Source: Planctomycetota bacterium (GTDB lineage Bacteria; Planctomycetota; JAJSAM01; JAJVHW01). Taken from it: a DNA stretch of 64,000 nucleotides. The DNA lies in the NCBI GenBank assembly GCA_024280885.1, contig JAJRPF010000064.1, forward strand, positions 39,735-103,734, written 5' to 3'. Of the stretch, positions 35,801 to 43,136 are shown piece by piece. Position 1 is the first letter of the stretch; the number at the start of each line of letters is the position of its first letter. The notes below the pieces were generated by a model that was not told the origin of the DNA, ran no database searches, and worked only from the letters and a program-made list of their open reading frames with translations. A program made the position numbers and the translations under genes.

Positions 35801-36154
35801 CAGGTCTACGTCTCACAGCCGGCCGAGGCCGACTTCCTCCCACCTCCGGCAGCAACTGTGGTCCCCAACGGCCAGGTCCTCCGACTCGTTTGCCGCCCCG
35901 CGTCACTCATCACAGGGACGGTCGTGGGGCGTGACGGCTCCCCGCTGCCGTACTCGGTGAATGCCACGCGTGCCGGGGAGCGTGTCGCGGTCGCGCGCAT
36001 GCAGCCGCGTGGGCGATTCGTCGTGCTCCTTCCCATCGGCGAAACCGAGCCCGTTCGGCTTGAGGTGGACTTGGACATGGACGGCACGCCGGAGTTGGTT
36101 CTCGACGATGTCGCGCCCGGCACTGAGAACGTTCGGCTCATTGAGATGGAGTAG
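32840..36154 (+). CDS. Membrane-tethered ECF sigma factor with nine Cpd-like repeats
   Basis: 1,104 residues. Sigma region 2 (WVRSVARAMV, ADDVEQDVWLAALERPP, then GWLGTVTRNFARRL) and region 4 (LDLEEPFRATVLLRYFDGLP, VPVETVRSRLRRALDRL) occupy residues 12-165. After RSAWALPVLAW and a short linker there is one transmembrane helix (KLAVASLVLLAVAAASWFVW, near residue 210). The rest is about nine Cpd modules, such as IHGTVVDGDGVPVPGARVAA, LTGIVTDAITRVPVPGARVG, VRGRVVAVDGTPVANARVGM and ITGTVVGRDGSPLPY. The layout is the same as at 3621 and 48158, so these are paralogues. Topology predicts sigma inside and modules outside. No separate anti-sigma gene is next to it. Confidence 0.88.
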   Translation: MPDSDAPITLDSLLVHRAWVRSVARAMVGDANCADDVEQDVWLAALERPPTHAASPRGWLGTVTRNFARRLHRDAATRQRYESSVLARAPANPAADLVAEAELQQRIARAVLDLEEPFRATVLLRYFDGLPIREVAQELDVPVETVRSRLRRALDRLRGRLDGDSHGRRSAWALPVLAWTDAAPAPPSRWVTAAPTALIGGIVVKKLAVASLVLLAVAAASWFVWPGGQSTSTSSPDDDVAPASQASQPGGVHTLKRELPANAIVEDVIVRDVLPADLPPSVDLNAIDRDLDIHGTVVDGDGVPVPGARVAAVSYPWRGAGLPNSDALYEEEPGPETRSAQDGSFSLRLARGERVSLRVAAEGYAIAEIPMVSAGSRLQVTVLPGVRLVIVASDAAGDPLVGARVRITSHWTEAARMVHAEGTTDAAGLCVLDDLPPRAPVWIRVHHAMGRINRRAMRVELPSAGELRREVRVPGGRTLTGIVTDAITRVPVPGARVGPVSLYGEWEVTDSEGRYELKGWSDGQATEVRVVAAGFAPAQRFVGDASAIDIQLRRAATVRGRVVAVDGTPVANARVGMSASDDVEPPREIGYGQMRRFVQTNDAYATTDQDGRFHISGLWPGLPHILVVTAAGHARVRRETPLPSGMEEVNLGDVIVGPPHRVEGGVVAEDGKPRPRVQVKLTGPKRPLDGPAPWGDDVFVFTDDLGRFRFADVGPGEYELAVGRESSHVVRQRISVPEDADVLDIVVEQVTMRTVAFTVTDQTGVPVESVYVSAMADRSNSRAQHFYGRSDAEGRVRLDVPAGRTFQLAVSTRQVATPTYLVTPYRWLGRNETDVRIVLEESAQVTGRIINAQANPMPGAVLRIEGPGPAPDARVVADADGRFRASVGVTGRWSIVFDGAVRVDARPSHQDAGLVARADDVRPGADVLLRCSPLHTERSVTILVVSPEGLPVPDAGVYVQRGTAWSQRYSTDATGHAVIERLPEWEIQVYVSQPAEADFLPPPAATVVPNGQVLRLVCRPASLITGTVVGRDGSPLPYSVNATRAGERVAVARMQPRGRFVVLLPIGETEPVRLEVDLDMDGTPELVLDDVAPGTENVRLIEME

Positions 36155-36186
36155 CGAGAGCGGCCAGGTCTCTTGCGCGTCATACT

Positions 36187-36606
36187 GTGCTCGCGTCACG
36201 TGCGCTGTTCGAAGGGCGACGAGTCCATTACTTCGACGGGCTGAACCCCGACGAGGAGTACACGATCTGGATCCCTCCCGCCGACACCGGCGCACACGCA
36301 CTTCTCGAGGGCGTCCGCCCGGACGATCGCACCCACCGGGTAACACTCGAACGGGGTGAGTCGCTCTCCGGTCGAATCGACGGCCCGGCGGGACTCCGCG
36401 TCGACGATCTCACGGCCGTGTTCGCGACGCGCGGCGCGCTGCGCGCGCATTGCTTCGTGAGGAAGGACCGGACGTTCGAGTTCCCGGGCTTGCCTCCCCC
36501 GGCATTGGCGACTCTCGATCGGTGGGGTGGGCCAGACCGACAGCTGGTGGGGCGAGCTCGACATCCGGACCGGCCAGGATGCTGTCCTTCGCGTCGCGAA
36601 GCAGTA
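36187..36606 (+). pseudogene. 3' remnant of another sigma-Cpd paralogue (frameshifted)
   Basis: The first frame (GTG 36187; ALFEGRRVHYFDGLNPDEEY, RTFEFPGLPP) is the kind of sequence found in Cpd modules. Near 36500-36520 it must shift by one base to continue as RLSIGGVGQTDSWWGELDIR, TGQDAVLRVAKQ, TAG 36604-36606. There is no sigma or membrane part and no ribosome-binding site. It directly follows the intact paralogue, as expected after a tandem duplication and decay. Confidence 0.55.
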
Positions 36607-36736
36607 GCTCGGCGAGATGCGGAGTCAGGACAGACTCCGCGGCGGAGGCAACCGCATCGGCAGGCAATCCGGTATCCTGTTCTTCTCAGAGAGGCGCCGG
36701 GTCGCATGAGAGCACCCGACGAAGGAGGCACCACCC

Positions 36737-37975
36737 ATGCGCACCAAATTCACAGTCTTGTTCGCGGGGGCGATGTGCTTAGTCGCTACCGGGGCAGTCC
36801 CCTACGGCGACGCGAAGCCGGTGGGAGGACTCGACGACTGGACCCAGTACTACGGGTCCGCGGATCACAACAACCTCCGCTCCGTGCAGGACAAGATCGG
36901 CTATCCCGTAGTGCTGTGGCAGATGGACGACACGTACGCCGTGCCGGCCGTGTACGCGGATAAGGTCTACGTGCCCGGCAAGACCTTGCGCGTCCTGGAC
37001 CTGACGACCGGAGAGGTCCTCCATAGCGTGGAAGCGGGTGCCCTCGAGGAGGACGAGGACGCACGCAATCAGCCCCGCTACTCCGGGACCCCGGTCATCA
37101 CCGGGACCGCAGTGATCGCGGTCAAGTCCACGGGTGAGGTCGAGTCGTGGGGGCTCGACCTGAAGAAGAAGAACTGGACCACCGACGTCTCGGACAAGGG
37201 CAAGGCGGGTTGGGGCATGTTCTCACCGGCCATGTCCGGCGAGACCTTGGTGCTTGCCTCCGGCGCGGTCGTGGGCCTGTCCACTGTTACCGGCAACGTC
37301 ACCTGGACGTTCGATCCCCCCACGGGCCGCGTGCAGATGGCCCCCGCGATCTCGAATGGGAAGGTGTACTTCGCCAGCAGTCCGGGAACGGTGTACTGCC
37401 TCGACCTCGAGTCGGGGAAGGAGGTCTGGTCCGTGGATGCCGAGCGCAAGTTCGGCTGGACCAACCCGGTTGTGCACAAGGATGTGGTCTATCTCAGTGA
37501 TCGAGGTGCCGCGGGTCGGAGGGGTGCGGTCAACGCGTTCGATGCGGGCACAGGCAAGGCGCTGTGGAGCCAGACCTTCGGTGCCACGGGCTCATCGACG
37601 CCGGGGATGGGCCCGGACTCCATCTACGTGGGCTTCGGGAAGTTCGTCGGCGAGTTCGACCTCAAGACGGGCAAGCCCGGCTCCTCTCAGGGGTATAGAA
37701 CCGGTATCAACCCATTCGGCACGCCGACGCTCGTCGGCAAGAGCCTCATCTTTGGTAACCTCGACGGCAACCTGTACGTGTTCAGCGCGAAGAGCGAGAG
37801 CCTCAAGTGGCGCTTCGAGCTCAAGGCGAATGAGGCTGGAGAGTCGGGCCAGGTCAGCGGCTTCGCGTACCTGAAGAAGGGTATCCTTCTGGTGTCGACC
37901 ACGCAGGGCCTCTACGCCATCGGCCAACGCAAGGGCAAGAAGAGGTGCTCCCCTGGCTACATCCTCACGAACTAG
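36737..37975 (+). CDS. Secreted PQQ-type beta-propeller protein
   Basis: 412 residues from ATG 36737, with GAAGGAGG seven bases upstream. A signal peptide (FTVLFAGAMCLVATGAVPYG) leads into DDWTQYYGSADHNNLRSVQD, the usual opening of PQQ-like (PF13360/BamB-type) propellers. Repeated blades follow: LRVLDLTTGEVLHSVEAGAL, VVGLSTVTGNVTWTFDPPTG, VYCLDLESGKEVWSVDAERK, VNAFDAGTGKALWSQTFGAT, LYVFSAKSESLKWRFELKAN. There is no dehydrogenase catalytic signature, so it is more likely a binding or scaffold propeller than a quinoprotein enzyme. TATCCT at about 36671 may be its -10. Codon use and ribosome-binding site suggest good expression. Confidence 0.85.
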   Translation: MRTKFTVLFAGAMCLVATGAVPYGDAKPVGGLDDWTQYYGSADHNNLRSVQDKIGYPVVLWQMDDTYAVPAVYADKVYVPGKTLRVLDLTTGEVLHSVEAGALEEDEDARNQPRYSGTPVITGTAVIAVKSTGEVESWGLDLKKKNWTTDVSDKGKAGWGMFSPAMSGETLVLASGAVVGLSTVTGNVTWTFDPPTGRVQMAPAISNGKVYFASSPGTVYCLDLESGKEVWSVDAERKFGWTNPVVHKDVVYLSDRGAAGRRGAVNAFDAGTGKALWSQTFGATGSSTPGMGPDSIYVGFGKFVGEFDLKTGKPGSSQGYRTGINPFGTPTLVGKSLIFGNLDGNLYVFSAKSESLKWRFELKANEAGESGQVSGFAYLKKGILLVSTTQGLYAIGQRKGKKRCSPGYILTN

Positions 37976-38005
37976 CGGGCAGCGTCCCGCGTCCGCTGCA
38001 GCGAA

Positions 38006-38062
38006 GGGCGTTGGTGCGCGACGTCGCGCGCGGTTCGCGCGTACCCCCATGGGCATGTACTG
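38006..38062 (+). repeat. Left-end fragment of the GGCGTTGGTGCATG element (copy I)
   Basis: GGGCGTTGGTGCGCG at 38006-38020 matches the left terminus. ACCCCCATGGGC (38042-38053) also occurs just before copy C. No right end is recognised. Confidence 0.4.
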
Positions 38063-38080
38063 CGCTGGTGAGACCAGCAC

Positions 38081-38181
38081 ATGAGCCACACCATCACGGG
38101 CAAGAAGCGTCGGTTCTGAACCGGGTCCGTCGTATCCGCGGGCAGGTCGAGGCCGTCGAGCGTGTGCTGTTATGTCAATAG
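38081..38181 (+). pseudogene. Truncated, frameshifted FrmR/RcnR/CsoR-type repressor
   Basis: ATG 38081 reads MSHTITGKK, the usual opening of this family. After a shift near 38108 the other frame gives VLNRVRRIRGQVEAVERVLL, the first helix of the CsoR/FrmR metal- or formaldehyde-sensing fold (R-x-R-R-I-x-G-Q-V-x-x-x-E-R). It then ends LCQ, TAG 38179-38181. The later helices with the Cys/His sensor residues are absent. It is a remnant, with no associated transporter or dehydrogenase gene nearby. Confidence 0.6.
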
Positions 38182-38232
38182 GGCCGCGTGTTCGTGATCA
38201 CGCCGAGGATGACGAACGGACGGGGGTAGACT

Positions 38233-38793
38233 GTGCAGCAGGACGTCGCACGCGGAGAGCCCTTGATCTTCCACGTCCTACTCCTGGTGTCGTGTCTCTT
38301 CGACCTTCTCACGACCCAGTACCTCCTCGAGCATCAACTCGCCGTCGAGGCGAACCCACTTGCGCTTGTGGGATTTGGCGAGATGGCCATGACCTCGATC
38401 GCCATCTACGCCGTCTGCTCGGTGGTGTTCTACGTTTCGCAACGAGCTGTGCGTCAACTTGACGAGCCCGCGGCAGAGTCTCGAACGCTGCGCGGCTTGA
38501 CGCGCGCGATCAATCGTCGCCCCGTCGTGGGCGCCGCTGTGGGTCTGGTCCCCCTTCCCCTCGTGGTTCTGATCGCGAAGCTGTTGGCGGGGTCCGACAA
38601 CTTGCTGCTCATCGCTCTTGACAAGAACGTCGCCGGTGCCTTGCGTCAGCAGTTCGTGGACTTGACCACCGCGGAGTTCTTCGCGCTCTACATGGCAGTC
38701 GAGGGGACCATTCTCTATGCGCTGATCTGCCTCTGGCTGTTCCGGCGGTGGCAGAGGACCGGGTCATTCGTGGACGTGCGCGCATCCGCTTGA
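38233..38793 (+). CDS. Small polytopic membrane protein (DUF5658-like)
   Basis: 186 residues from GTG 38233; TTG 38263 behind GGAGAG is an alternative, and a -10-like TAGACT directly abuts GTG 38233, which favours the later start. Residues 10-30 (LLLVSCLFDLLTTQYLLEHQ) and the motif EANPLALVGFGE resemble the DUF5658 pattern (D-x-x-T-T-x-x-L, E-x-N-P). Other helices are at residues 50-68, 98-118 and 152-172. The function of this family is not known. Confidence 0.6.
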   Translation: MQQDVARGEPLIFHVLLLVSCLFDLLTTQYLLEHQLAVEANPLALVGFGEMAMTSIAIYAVCSVVFYVSQRAVRQLDEPAAESRTLRGLTRAINRRPVVGAAVGLVPLPLVVLIAKLLAGSDNLLLIALDKNVAGALRQQFVDLTTAEFFALYMAVEGTILYALICLWLFRRWQRTGSFVDVRASA

Positions 38794-38893
38794 GCTAGCT
38801 CGCGCAGCGGAGTTTGCGCCCCGAGTGCGAGGAGACCGCGCCGCCGCGGCCGCCAACTGTGAAGGAGTCTCGTGACCACCACGGGACCGAGAC

Positions 38894-41416
38894 TCACTCC
38901 GCGAACACGCACTCGATGGTGCCGCCGGCAACGACATCGACGCGTCGCACGAGCTCGCGCCCGTCGCCGAGGTGGAGCACGATCTCAAGTGGACCTGCGG
39001 GAAGGTCGCCGTAGGAGTCTCCATCGTCGTCCGCGACGAATCCACCGTCGCCCGCGGCGATGTCGTACAGCTCCACAGGTCGCCACGTCCAATTGGTGCC
39101 GGGGACTCGCGCCTCGATCCACCACGATCCAGGCGGGAACTCGACATCGTCGTCGTGCACGCAGATGCGTCCTGATGGACCGAGCTCGACTCGCAACGGC
39201 GTCGGCGTGGGCGTCGTCGCGATCAGCAGCGTCCCGAACCCCGGTCGGCTGACGCGCACGCCGACGGGGATCGCGGCGGCGACGCGGATCCGGAACGCAC
39301 CGTCTGAACGTGATGTAGCGGCGTCGCCGAGTTCGCGGCCGCCGCGATCCAGTAGACGCACGAGCGCCCCGCCGATGGGGGCGCCGTCCGGTCGGATCAC
39401 GGTCCCCGTCAGCGTGACCGCCGCGGCCAACTCGATCGTGCCGAGATCCACGTCGACTCCCGCGTTGATCGTAAACGTGTCGTAGTGAAGGACATCGTTG
39501 ATGTCGAAGATGCGGAAGTGCGCGTCTCCCGGTGGCAACGCGGTCATCTCGAAGCGACCGTCCTCATCGAGCGCCACGTCGCCCCACTCCCATTGGTCGG
39601 TCCCCGGGACGTAGATCACGGCGACGACGTTCGCGGTGTCCGGAGCAGGTCCGCCCCGGTGGTCCAAGACGCGACCGAATACACGTGCCGCAGGCAGCAG
39701 GACGATGGTCTCTTCACGCAATCTCGCGTGGGGCGGATCGAAACGGAGCGTCTTACGCGCGAAGCCGGGAACGACCAGGTCGGAGTAGAACTGCATCGTG
39801 GCCGGTAGGTCCCACGTCCCGTCCTCGTTGAGCGGCAGGTCGTTCAGGGGCTCGATGAGCGCGGCGTCGAGACGGACCGGGCGCCCGTTCGCATCGACCG
39901 CTCGGAGCGCGAGCCGTCCTGGGGGACCGAGTCGTAGGTCCACGATGGGGAAGGGAGCTGTGGACGTCGGCGTGATGTTCACCTCCACGAAGGCGTCTCG
40001 GACCGGCGGCCCCTTGGCGAACGCGGCGACCCGGAGTTGGAGTCCGGGACGCGGCCTAAGACGCACCAAGCGAGTTCCATCGGCGCCGACACGATTGTCG
40101 GTGATCTGCTCGTCACCGACCCACACCATGACGTCCGCTCGCGCAGCAGGCGCGCCCTCCTCGTCCACGACCCGGAGTCGGACGAACGACGCGGATCGCT
40201 CCGACTTGACGACGATCCGGACTCCCTCGACGACGCCACCCGGCGGTACGTCCACGAACAACGATCCGCTGTGACTCGTACGCCCGTCGACTGCGCTCTT
40301 CACGTCCGCACTGATGAACTGACGCCCCGACTCGAAGTCGGAGAGCTCGAAGCGCCCGTCTGCGTCCGTGACCACCCGTCGGACGCGGGCGCCTTCGACC
40401 GGCGCATCGCTCGTGTCGACCACGACTCCGCGCACGGTGCCGCTCTTGCGTAGCACGACGCGCACGTCGACGTCTCCGGGCCACACGTCGATGTGCTCCC
40501 CGCCGCACAATCCAGGCGCGTCCGCGCTCAGGGAGAGTCCGCCGCGGTACGTCCAATTCCACACGTCGAGTCCGATGAACTCGAACGCCCCGCTTTCGTC
40601 TGTCCTGCGCGACTCCTGATCCAGATCCACGTCGATGCCCGAGAGCGGCTCGCCGAGTTCGTCCACCACGATCCCGCGCACGATGCGCCCCTCGTGGAGG
40701 ACGACGCGGATCGGATCTCCGGCTGGGACGTCCTCGGCCGGCGCCGCGTCCTGTGTGTTGAAACCCCGCGCGCGCACACTCGGGAGATCGGTATCCGTCA
40801 CAGTGAGCGTCACGCGTCCGCGGGCGTCCGTGGTCACGAACCCGTGTGGAAGTGCCGTCTCGGTGGGCCAGATCTCCGCCCCCTCGATCGGCTCACCGGA
40901 CTCGTCGACAACCAGATATTCGCGCGGGGCCGCGCGGGCCAGCACGACATCGGTCGGACGATCCGTCTTGACCGAGACGGCGTTCGCGGCGTGCCCATCG
41001 CACTCGACTCGGATGACCAAGGGCGCCGTTTCCCCGGTATCGATCTCGAAGCTGCCGTCCTCGCCCGTGACCGCCGCCCCGAGGATCGCGTCGGCGACCA
41101 CGAGCGGCGCGTCCCAGAAGTTCAGACCTCTCTCGCCGTGCTGTCGCAACTCGACATGCGCACCCGACAGCGGCTCCCCGTCCGCGTCGCGCACCGTCCC
41201 GCTGACTGCCCAGATCACGTCGGGCTGCTCGGCGACGCCCGCCGGTTGCTCGAGAGAGACGTGCTCGCGGGACCGATCGCGGGATCGTGTGCCAGTCTCT
41301 GTCGTCGTGGTGGTCGGGGGCGCGTCGCCGATCGTCGGCTCGTCTCCCGTCCACGCGATCACGCCCCAGGCCAGCAGGCCCACGAGCAACACGGCAGTGA
41401 GAAGCCAACGACGCAC
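38894..41416 (-). CDS. Membrane-anchored multi-Cpd protein (sigma-less paralogue)
   Basis: 840 residues if GTG 41416 is the start, which I choose because TACACT stands exactly seven bases upstream and the hydrophobic helix (WLLTAVLLVGLLAWGVIAW) begins three residues later. A Thr-rich linker and eight or so Cpd modules follow: VSGTVRDADGEPLSGAHVEL, VRGIVVDELGEPLSGIDVDL, VRGVVVDTSDAPVEGARVRR, VFGRVLDHRGGPAPDTANVV, LTGTVIRPDGAPIGGALVRL. It is organised like the outer part of the sigma fusions but without a sigma domain, like the gene at 10503. It may interact with the fusions in the envelope (inference). It is read toward the DUF5658-like gene. Confidence 0.75.
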   Translation of the reverse strand: MRRWLLTAVLLVGLLAWGVIAWTGDEPTIGDAPPTTTTTETGTRSRDRSREHVSLEQPAGVAEQPDVIWAVSGTVRDADGEPLSGAHVELRQHGERGLNFWDAPLVVADAILGAAVTGEDGSFEIDTGETAPLVIRVECDGHAANAVSVKTDRPTDVVLARAAPREYLVVDESGEPIEGAEIWPTETALPHGFVTTDARGRVTLTVTDTDLPSVRARGFNTQDAAPAEDVPAGDPIRVVLHEGRIVRGIVVDELGEPLSGIDVDLDQESRRTDESGAFEFIGLDVWNWTYRGGLSLSADAPGLCGGEHIDVWPGDVDVRVVLRKSGTVRGVVVDTSDAPVEGARVRRVVTDADGRFELSDFESGRQFISADVKSAVDGRTSHSGSLFVDVPPGGVVEGVRIVVKSERSASFVRLRVVDEEGAPAARADVMVWVGDEQITDNRVGADGTRLVRLRPRPGLQLRVAAFAKGPPVRDAFVEVNITPTSTAPFPIVDLRLGPPGRLALRAVDANGRPVRLDAALIEPLNDLPLNEDGTWDLPATMQFYSDLVVPGFARKTLRFDPPHARLREETIVLLPAARVFGRVLDHRGGPAPDTANVVAVIYVPGTDQWEWGDVALDEDGRFEMTALPPGDAHFRIFDINDVLHYDTFTINAGVDVDLGTIELAAAVTLTGTVIRPDGAPIGGALVRLLDRGGRELGDAATSRSDGAFRIRVAAAIPVGVRVSRPGFGTLLIATTPTPTPLRVELGPSGRICVHDDDVEFPPGSWWIEARVPGTNWTWRPVELYDIAAGDGGFVADDDGDSYGDLPAGPLEIVLHLGDGRELVRRVDVVAGGTIECVFAE

Positions 41417-41423
41417 GACACCA

Positions 41424-41429
41424 AGTGTA
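41424..41429 (-). promoter_or_regulatory. -10 box TACACT (minus strand), leaderless start
   Basis: On the minus strand TACACT is followed by seven bases and then GTG 41416. It defines the likely start of the anchored Cpd gene, since the upstream in-frame extension is Arg-rich and unlike protein. Confidence 0.4.
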
Positions 41430-41586
41430 GCCGTTGTGCGCTCCGTGACGATGCCGTTGACCGGCAGGCGCGTCTGGTCGAGAGTGGTGCGTTCGAGCCG
41501 ACGAAGTGAGCGCGGCACAACGCGGCACGAGTACACCGCGGTAGGAGCGCACTCCGCCGATGACTGCCTTGATCGAGCGGGGCGTG

Positions 41587-41907
41587 TCAATCCGAGCGCG
41601 GCTCGAGCAGATCCCTCAGTCGCGTCATCAAGTCCATGTTCTCGTGCAGGACCGCGATGATGAGCAGCGTTCCTTCTGAGCGCCACTGCGTGAACACGTA
41701 GTGGTGCTCGCAGCGCGAACTCTGAAGTTCCGGGCGGTGGGGGAGGGGAGTTGATGTGACGACCTCCCGCCGCGCAAGGCCCCGGAAATGGCGTTCGAGC
41801 GCCGCCTCATAGCGGCTGGCCTGCTCGAGTCCCCAGGTCTCGATCGTGTAGACCGCGATCGCCAGCAGGTCGCTCTCGGCTGTTGGAGTGAGCTCGTACT
41901 CAGGCAT
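41587..41907 (-). CDS. parE: ParE/RelE-family toxin
   Basis: 106 residues: MPEYELTPTAESDLLAIAVY, TIETWGLEQASRYEAALERH, later LQSSRCEHHYVFTQWRSEGT and LHENMDLMTRLRDLL. This is the ParE pattern: a first strand then 'A-x-x-D-L', the helix W-G-x-x-Q-A-x-x-Y, a central Arg-rich strand and a C-terminal helix. ParE toxins poison DNA gyrase; RelE relatives cleave mRNA, and I cannot separate the two from sequence alone. It overlaps the antitoxin gene upstream by eight bases, so they are translationally coupled. Confidence 0.85.
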   Translation of the reverse strand: MPEYELTPTAESDLLAIAVYTIETWGLEQASRYEAALERHFRGLARREVVTSTPLPHRPELQSSRCEHHYVFTQWRSEGTLLIIAVLHENMDLMTRLRDLLEPRSD

Positions 41908-42160
41908 CCGGGCCAGGGCTCACTCGCGTGCGCGCCTGCTGGAAGATGTCTCCGACGGTGCTTGTGCTCGGCCCTGCCGTCGTCGCCTCCTGGATTCGGC
42001 GATCGAGAAACGCTTCCAGCTCCACGAGCGCGGAGTCCGCGCTGCGTGCGCCAATCGTGCTGGCCAGGACGAACTCCTTCATGGACTTGCCCTGTAGGGC
42101 CGCCAGAGCCTTCAGCCTCCGGTGCTGTTGCGGCGTCACGTCGATTGAAATGCGGCTCAT
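41900..42160 (-). CDS. parD: ParD-like antitoxin
   Basis: 86 residues. The N-terminus MSRISIDVTPQQHRRLKALA, ALQGKSMKEFV is a ribbon-helix-helix DNA-binding unit (strand S-R-I-S-I-D-V, then two helices). The acidic/hydrophobic C-terminal half (SALVELEAFLDRRIQEATTA...) would wrap the toxin. It is the first gene of the pair and would repress the operon at the palindrome 42206-42239. The promoter hexamer TAGAAT (minus strand, 42212-42217) lies inside that palindrome. Confidence 0.82.
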   Translation of the reverse strand: MSRISIDVTPQQHRRLKALAALQGKSMKEFVLASTIGARSADSALVELEAFLDRRIQEATTAGPSTSTVGDIFQQARTRVSPGPDA

Positions 42161-42205
42161 CGTCTGGTCCTCATCTGGCTTCTACATGGGTCGTTGTGGC
42201 ACATA

Positions 42206-42239
42206 GCCCACATTCTACCATAAGTGCATGAATGTGGGC
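42206..42239. promoter_or_regulatory. Operator-like palindrome upstream of parD-parE
   Basis: GCCCACATTC (42206-42215) and GAATGTGGGC (42230-42239) are perfect inverted repeats around a 14-base spacer. The minus-strand -10 TAGAAT overlaps the first arm. The position, about 45 bases before the antitoxin start, fits autoregulation by the ParD ribbon-helix-helix. Confidence 0.55.
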
Positions 42240-42364
42240 GGCGAGTTGCGAGGCGTTTCGTTGCACACGCGCTGAATCGACCTGTTCCGATTCAACGCGC
42301 CACCTCCAGACGGAGCGCCATGCCGATCATCGCGGGACGTCTGGCTTCGGGAACTCGTGCTCGT

Positions 42365-42907
42365 TCATCGGAGCTGTTCGGCCACCGGCGGGCGCACGGC
42401 GAATTGCAATTTGTAGACTCGAACCGTGGGGTCTGCGCACACCCGGATGACGTCTTGAACGCGGCGCCACGGCGTGTCTCGGTGAGCCCGGATCAACACG
42501 AGGAGTGCACTCGGGGCGTTGGGGCCCTCGCCCTCATGCCTCAAGTCAGCCATCGCTCGGACGTAGCGGCGCAAGTCGCGGAGGTCGTAGGACGTGCCCT
42601 TGACGCGGAACGTGTTCGTCGTGGCGCCCGCGTGAAACGGGATGTCGATCTTGACCCGTATGGGCCCCTCGCCGCAGTGGGTCACCGAGTTCCTGGCGAC
42701 GGGCAGGTCCGTGCTGCGCACGTCGCGCTCACGGGCCGCGACGTCCGGTTGCAAGGCCGTCATCAGGAGAGCGGCGAGGAGCGCCGCGCCACCCAGTGCG
42801 CTCGCAGTTGCCGTCGCGCGCGCGGCGTGACCGCCCGTGGCGAGAGCGGGGACACCGAGGATCGGGCGGGGGCGCAGTCTTCTTGCTGCGCGGCGCGTAC
42901 TCTTCAC
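42365..42907 (-). CDS. Orphan ExbD/TolR-like protein
   Basis: 180 residues from GTG 42907, with AGGAGG seven bases upstream. An Arg-rich N-terminus precedes one helix (ATASALGGAALLAALLMTAL), then a soluble domain containing RVKIDIPFHAGA, a helix RDLRRYVRAMADLRH and the stretch ALLVLIRAHRDTPWRRVQDV followed by IRVCADPTVRVYKLQFAV. The last resembles the ExbD/TolR periplasmic core (I-R-A-x-x-D-T-x-x-x-x-V, then helix and strand). The conserved membrane Asp is not obvious, and no exbB/tolQ gene is adjacent. It may be a solitary component working with motors encoded elsewhere, or a divergent secreted protein. Confidence 0.5.
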   Translation of the reverse strand: MKSTRRAARRLRPRPILGVPALATGGHAARATATASALGGAALLAALLMTALQPDVAARERDVRSTDLPVARNSVTHCGEGPIRVKIDIPFHAGATTNTFRVKGTSYDLRDLRRYVRAMADLRHEGEGPNAPSALLVLIRAHRDTPWRRVQDVIRVCADPTVRVYKLQFAVRPPVAEQLR

Positions 42908-43136
42908 GATCAGGCCTCCTGCGCACGAAGCGCATCAGGCCCGGGGAGCGATCAGGCACCGTTCAACAGAGCGCGCCGTCGCACGCTCTTCCGCTCACGT
43001 ACAGGCCGGCAACCTGCTGGAGTGGCGATCACGCGAGTGATCTGGAGTGAGTCGCCCAATTGTATGGCCTGCTGTCATGTCGTGTTGCCGTCCTGAGTCG
43101 CCGCCTCGCGGTGTTGGCGGGCGGCTGCTCTCGCGC

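Noticed and set aside
36737..37975. PQQ-dependent dehydrogenase
   Set aside because: The blades are of the PQQ-like type, but the length (412 residues) and lack of the catalytic Asp/Cys-pair region of quinoprotein dehydrogenases argue for a non-enzymatic propeller.
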